DNA from: Bacteroidota bacterium
GTDB lineage: Bacteria > Bacteroidota > Bacteroidia > Cytophagales > Cyclobacteriaceae
Assembly (NCBI GenBank): GCA_003242315.1
Contig: QGUY01000126.1
Coordinates: forward strand, 1-11,047
DNA: 11,047 bases
Direction: 5' to 3'
Part shown: positions 7,739-11,047 of the stretch, one piece after another
Layout: each line of letters starts with the position of its first letter
Numbering within the stretch: position 1 is the stretch's first letter
Translations under genes and position numbers: made by a program
Notes under the pieces: generated by a model
Told to the model about the DNA's origin: nothing
What the model saw: only the letters and a program-made list of their open reading frames with translations
Databases searched by the model: none

Positions 7739-9943
7739 ATGAGGAATTCTTCCTTCTTTGTTTACGGACTGGCGCTGGTAGCATCCGTCGGGTTAATGCT
7801 CTGGATACTCAATGTCGGAGACAAGCTACCCGCTTCGGGAGATTTGGTCGTAGCACCTGTCCCGGGTCCTGTCGAATCCGGTAATGTGTTGTGGAACTCT
7901 CCATTGGCGATGCTGTTGCTGCAGATTGTCGTCATTCTTCTTGTCGTTCGCATATTTCTTGTACTCACGGCGCGTTTCGGACAGCCACCTGTCATTGGCG
8001 AGATATTGGCCGGACTGATTGTTGGCCCTTCGTTGCTTGGATTGCTGTTCCCAGAAGCATCAGCGTGGTTGTTTCCTTCTGAGTCGCTTGGAAACCTGTA
8101 CCTCCTGAGTCAGGTAGGACTCATCCTGTTCATGTTCATCATGGGAATGGAGCTCGACATAAGGGTGCTGCGCACGCAGGCAAAGGCAACCATTTTTGTA
8201 AGCAACGTAGGCATCATCATTCCGATGCTCGCAGGGATGGGGCTTGCTTATTTCCTGTATACCGAATATGCGCAAAATGGTGCGACGTTCCAGGCCTTCG
8301 CGTTGCTGACCGCATTGAGTCTTACGGTCACTGCGTTTCCTTCCTTGCTGCGCATCGTGCAGGAGCGTGGGTGGTATAAGACGCCGTTGGGTTCAATGGC
8401 AATCACCTCCGCTGCCGCAATTGATATCGCGGTCTGGTGCATGCTGGCGGCTGTTGTGGCGATGGTTAGAGCGGGAGGATTTGCCGCGGCCGCAGGTCCT
8501 GTCGTTATGGGAACGGTGTACGTCGTTCTGATGCTCACCGTCGTGAAGCCACTGATGCACAAGGTGGGATCTGTGTACGCGTCGAAGGAAATTTTTAATA
8601 AGCGGGTCGTCGGCCTCATCCTTCTGGTGTTGGTGGCATCATCCTACGCCGCGGAGGTCATTGGCATTCACTCGCTCTTTGGAGCATTTCTCGCCGGTGT
8701 GGCCATGCCGCACAACCTGTCGTTCAAGAAGATCATCACGGAAAAATTCGAAGACATCAGTCTGGTGTTCCTGCTTCCGGTCTTCTTCATCCTCACGGGA
8801 CTTCGTACTGACATCACCTTGTTGAACACCGCATCCCATTGGGGGATCTTTGCTGCCCTGCTGCTCGTCGCGGTGGCATTCAAGTTCGGATCCATTGCAT
8901 TGGCGGGGCGGATGTCAGGGCTTAATGCTCGTGATGCACTGTCGCTCGGCGTGCTGCTGAATACACGCGGGCTGATGGAACTCGTGATCATCAACATCGG
9001 CTATGAACTCGGCGTGTTCTCCGCTGAGATTTTTACGATGCTGGTGCTTATGACGATCGCAACGACGATGCTTACAACACCCGCGCTCAACGTTCTCGAC
9101 CGGTTGTTTGCGGAAGATGACTTCGGCGCCCGGGTACTGGCACGCATCCGCACATCGTTCAGGATACTGCTGTCTTTTGGTCCCCCGAAAATGGGAAGCA
9201 CGTTGATTCGTTTGGCAGACCAGCTTACGCTGAAGCATAACCGCAACGTCGACATCACGGCACTGCACATCACCCCGAGTTACGACATCAAGCCTTATGA
9301 GGCGCTGCTGTACGAGAAGGAGGCGTTTCAACCCATACGCTCTACGGCACAGCTGCTTGGATTGCGGATCAATACGCTTTACAAGAACACGGAAGAAGTC
9401 GACAAGGAAATCATCAGTACGGTTTCCCAGGGTCGCTTCGATCTCGTACTTGTTGGTGCGGCGCGCCCGATTTTCACGGAGAAAGCTACGGGCGGTGTGC
9501 TGCGACAGTTGCTGGAAGGCGGCGAGACGAACATTGGCGTGCTTATCGACCGGGGCTTTGTAATGGCCGAAAGCATTCTTCTCCTGCTCGGGTCGGAAGA
9601 TGACCTCGCCCTACTGGAGTATGCCTATCGCTTCCGGACGAGCAACCGCGCCCGTGTTACGGTGCTCAAAGTTTCTGATGGTCAGCACGTCGACTTCTAT
9701 AACAAAGAATCACCCTACTTCCACCTGGCCACACATTTCAACGAAGTAATCGAACAGCGCATTCCCGACCGTCAGCTGCTTGCTCACTTCAATCTTATCC
9801 TCGTGAGCCTCGACCTTTGGAACGAGATCAACTCCAAGCGCGCGACATGGATCAAAGACTGCCCGTCGATTTTGGTGATCAAACACCATCATGATCTTCC
9901 GCGGGACGTGGAGCAGCAGGTTGTACGTGAAGCTGAAAAGTAG
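7739..9943 (+). CDS. CPA2-type cation:proton antiporter with C-terminal tandem stress-protein-like domains
   Basis: The protein has 734 residues. It probably exchanges Na+ or K+ for protons across the inner membrane, for pH and ion balance. An extra N-terminal helix (about 5-26) and a Pro/Gly-rich loop precede the transporter core (about 57-450), which holds roughly a dozen hydrophobic helices. Core motifs include GQPPVIGEILAGLIVGP at 81-97, VTAFPSLLRI at 197-206 and NTRGLMELVIINIG at 408-421. The ion-site helix reads AAAIDIAVW (225-233): Asp229 is kept, but the preceding position of the DD pair is Ile228. DD is tied to electrogenic and ND to electroneutral exchange in characterised members, so electroneutral exchange is plausible here. 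Residues about 460-734 look like two universal-stress-protein-type Rossmann units, an arrangement known from plant CHX and bacterial relatives. No TrkA-N nucleotide-binding GxGxxG is evident. The uup terminator upstream suggests a separate transcript. Confidence 0.93.
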   Translation: MRNSSFFVYGLALVASVGLMLWILNVGDKLPASGDLVVAPVPGPVESGNVLWNSPLAMLLLQIVVILLVVRIFLVLTARFGQPPVIGEILAGLIVGPSLLGLLFPEASAWLFPSESLGNLYLLSQVGLILFMFIMGMELDIRVLRTQAKATIFVSNVGIIIPMLAGMGLAYFLYTEYAQNGATFQAFALLTALSLTVTAFPSLLRIVQERGWYKTPLGSMAITSAAAIDIAVWCMLAAVVAMVRAGGFAAAAGPVVMGTVYVVLMLTVVKPLMHKVGSVYASKEIFNKRVVGLILLVLVASSYAAEVIGIHSLFGAFLAGVAMPHNLSFKKIITEKFEDISLVFLLPVFFILTGLRTDITLLNTASHWGIFAALLLVAVAFKFGSIALAGRMSGLNARDALSLGVLLNTRGLMELVIINIGYELGVFSAEIFTMLVLMTIATTMLTTPALNVLDRLFAEDDFGARVLARIRTSFRILLSFGPPKMGSTLIRLADQLTLKHNRNVDITALHITPSYDIKPYEALLYEKEAFQPIRSTAQLLGLRINTLYKNTEEVDKEIISTVSQGRFDLVLVGAARPIFTEKATGGVLRQLLEGGETNIGVLIDRGFVMAESILLLLGSEDDLALLEYAYRFRTSNRARVTVLKVSDGQHVDFYNKESPYFHLATHFNEVIEQRIPDRQLLAHFNLILVSLDLWNEINSKRATWIKDCPSILVIKHHHDLPRDVEQQVVREAEK

Positions 9944-9946
9944 CAC

Positions 9947-9992
9947 TTGGCAGCTGGCAGTAGGCAGTAGTGGGCTGTCTGCACTGGGCAGT
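9947..9992. repeat. Degenerate GGCAGT direct repeats
   Basis: Copies are TTGGCAG (9947-9953), CTGGCAGT (9954-9961), AGGCAGT (9962-9968) and, after a diverged stretch, ACTGGGCAGT (9983-9992). They begin three bases after the antiporter stop. The last copy doubles as the left arm of the inverted repeat at 9986-10021. The array is imperfect and has no coding sense that I can see. Confidence 0.7.
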
Positions 9993-10021
9993 ATACTTCA
10001 CTGCCCAACATTATACTGCCC
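9986..10021. repeat. 10-bp perfect inverted repeat with an alternative inner arm
   Basis: GGGCAGTATA (9986-9995) is the exact reverse complement of TATACTGCCC (10012-10021). An inner ACTGCCC (10000-10006) can also pair with GGGCAGT (9986-9992), so one left arm has two possible partners giving 7-nt or 16-nt loops. It lies between convergent genes and could act as a transcription stop or mRNA-end stabiliser. No T-tract follows on either strand, so it is not called as a classical terminator. Confidence 0.75.
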
Positions 10022-10060
10022 TAAGAAGTCCGGAGTACCCACGCGCACTACCTCCAATCG

Positions 10061-10074
10061 AGAGGTTAACCTCT
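10061..10074. repeat. 14-bp perfect palindrome
   Basis: AGAGGTTAACCTCT reads the same on both strands, with no spacer. It is too tight for a good RNA hairpin and is more like a dimeric protein-binding or enzyme-recognition site. It sits between two convergent genes, where an operator is not expected. Chance occurrence is possible. Confidence 0.6.
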
Positions 10075-10091
10075 GTCAGTTACCCGCAAAC

Positions 10092-10107
10092 GTTGGGACG
10101 CCCCAAC
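10092..10107. repeat. GC-rich hairpin with 4-base loop
   Basis: GTTGGG (10092-10097) pairs with CCCAAC (10102-10107) around ACGC. It lies downstream of both convergent genes (antiporter on plus, osmC on minus) and can fold in either transcript. Neither strand has a following T-run, so any terminator role is an inference from position. It abuts the octamer array. Confidence 0.65.
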
Positions 10108-10144
10108 ATCAACACATGCGCACATCAACACATCAACACATTCA
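10105..10144. repeat. Phased 8-nt tandem array, five units, running into the osmC stop codon
   Basis: Read in steps of eight from 10105, the units are AACATCAA, CACATGCG, CACATCAA, CACATCAA and CACATTCA. The third and fourth are identical and the rest differ at one to three positions. The last unit overlaps the minus-strand stop codon of osmC (10142-10144). The array has no unique spacers, so it is not CRISPR. Confidence 0.8.
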
Positions 10145-10552
10145 CGCAAGAGTCGCATTCAACGAGATCGATGCATTCAGCGACATCGAAATAGGACAGG
10201 TTTCCTTTGCTTTGCGGGCGCATTCCTGGAAGGTGTCGTTGTCGATCCCTTTGATTTTTGCCTTAAGGTCGAGATGTGAGGTCTTTATGGAACCGCCTTC
10301 GAGAGAGACGGTGCAGGTGGCCTCCAGTTCGTCTGGTGTGAATCCCGCCTCACCGAGCACGAAGCTTAGTTTCATGACATAGCAGCCAGCGTGCGCGGCG
10401 GCGATCAGTTCCTCGGGATTGGTTTCCTTCCCATCTTCAAAACGTGAGCGGTAATTGTATTTGGTTGAGCTGAGCACGCCCGAATCCGTAGTGAGCACAC
10501 CGGTACCTTCTTTACCTGTACCTTTCCATACTGCTGTTGCCTTTCGTTTCAT
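10142..10552 (-). CDS. osmC: OsmC family thiol peroxidase
   Basis: The protein has 136 residues from the ATG at 10552. OsmC reduces organic and inorganic hydroperoxides in the cytoplasm using two cysteines, recycled by a dithiol such as lipoylated protein. The family marks are Arg35/Arg37 in YRSRFED, NPEELIAAAHAGCY at 45-58 with Cys57, and TCPIS with Cys119 near the C-terminus. The AAHAGCY form favours OsmC over Ohr. I chose 10552 because MKRKATAVWKG is the usual family start and the length fits. An in-frame ATG at 10624 would add 24 Lys-rich residues that do not resemble the family. AAGG lies just before the chosen ATG. The stop overlaps the tandem octamer array. The gene is convergent with the antiporter and divergent from the repeat protein at 10694. 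Confidence 0.93.
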   Translation of the reverse strand: MKRKATAVWKGTGKEGTGVLTTDSGVLSSTKYNYRSRFEDGKETNPEELIAAAHAGCYVMKLSFVLGEAGFTPDELEATCTVSLEGGSIKTSHLDLKAKIKGIDNDTFQECARKAKETCPISMSLNASISLNATLA

Positions 10553-10693
10553 AGCCTTTTTGGTTTTTTGTTGTCCTTTTTTCTTTCCGGGATTTGGCGT
10601 TTCAAGGTAGAATTTAATCATCAAATAGCGAAAATTTCGTCATCGCGGTTGTATCACCGAATTTTGTATATTTCGCCGATTTATAGTTGGCCT

Positions 10694-11047
10694 ATGTTGC
10701 GATGCCTGCTTGTCCTGATGGCCCTTTTGGGGTTCCATTCCATCCAAGCGCAACAATTTCTATCCCGGTACAACACGATATCCTCTCTCGCTGATCTGGA
10801 TGGGAAAATTGTATTTGCGGCTGATGACGGGATGCGTGGCAGCGAATTGTGGATTACAAACGGTACCGCTGAAGGAACGACCCTATTGAGCGACATTCAG
10901 CCTGGCTCGATGGGTTCCGCACCCGCCAACTTCATCGCCTTTAACGGCAAACTTTATTTCACCGCCACAACGCTCCAATACGGCGCGGAACTGTGGGCTA
11001 CCAATGGGACTACAGCTGGAACGACGCTAGTTAAGGATGTCCGTCCG
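10694..11047 (+). CDS. Secreted ELWxTxGT-repeat protein, N-terminal 118 residues (3' end beyond window)
   Basis: The frame is open from the ATG at 10694 to the window end, so only the start is visible. Residues 1-19 are a signal peptide (LRCLLVLMALLGFHSIQA, cut before QQ). Two repeats follow with a 48-residue period: GSELWITNGTAEGTTLL (49-65) and GAELWATNGTTAGTTLV (97-113), each trailed by a DI/DV-x-P turn and preceded by a short beta pair (GKIVFAADD; GKLYFTATT). This is the ELWxTDGTxxGT repeat seen in large secreted bacterial proteins and thought to form beta-propeller-like blades; the family's function is not established. In Bacteroidota such proteins often end in a type IX secretion sorting domain, which would lie outside this window. 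A -7-like TATATTTC (10667-10674) sits 19 bases before the ATG, but I find no matching -33 element. Confidence 0.88.
   Translation, partial: MLRCLLVLMALLGFHSIQAQQFLSRYNTISSLADLDGKIVFAADDGMRGSELWITNGTAEGTTLLSDIQPGSMGSAPANFIAFNGKLYFTATTLQYGAELWATNGTTAGTTLVKDVRP

Noticed and set aside
10105..10144. CRISPR-like array
   Set aside because: The 8-nt units are contiguous with no unique spacers, and no cas gene is present.
9891..10382. 163-residue plus-strand open frame spanning the antiporter end, the repeat gap and antisense osmC
   Set aside because: It overlaps two certain genes, and its middle is translated repeat sequence, so it is not a credible gene.

Overview
The window reads as chromosomal DNA from a member of the Bacteroidota with moderate GC. 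The evidence is a cluster of family types common in that phylum: an OmpA-family protein with an extra domain, a calcineurin-type phosphatase fused to an Omp85-like barrel, a Uup-type ABC-F ATPase, a CPA2 antiporter with stress-protein tails, and a secreted ELWxTxGT-repeat protein. Strong Shine-Dalgarno sequences are also absent before most starts. I cannot place it below phylum. The genes look like a normal chromosomal backbone. I see no transposase, integrase, tRNA, rRNA or CRISPR array.

Layout. 1-387 (-) is the N-terminal part of an HD-domain protein, cut by the window edge. It is divergent from 501-4214 (+), a 1237-residue envelope protein combining a periplasmic metallophosphoesterase, a middle region with kinase-like (CotH/Fam20/HipA-type) motifs, a beta-rich segment and a C-terminal Omp85-like barrel. 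Seven bases later, convergent, lies 4222-5559 (-), a secreted OmpA-family protein. It is divergent from 5692-7554 (+), the ABC-F ATPase Uup, which ends before a clear intrinsic terminator. 7739-9943 (+) is a CPA2-type cation:proton antiporter. 9944-10141 is a short repeat-dense gap between convergent genes, with degenerate GGCAGT copies, three inverted repeats and a phased 8-nt tandem array. 10142-10552 (-) is OsmC peroxidase. 10694 to the window end (+) is the start of a secreted repeat protein.

How the genes relate. No operon is evident: adjacent genes are divergent, convergent, or (uup and the antiporter) separated by a terminator. Three products act at the envelope (phosphatase/barrel fusion, OmpA-family protein, antiporter), OsmC detoxifies peroxides, and Uup acts with ribosomes. 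I did not find a clearly new multi-gene system. The best leads are the phosphatase/kinase-like/barrel fusion, the HD protein whose last metal-ligand position looks substituted (possibly the front half of a Pycsar-type effector), and the structured repeat gap at 9944-10144.
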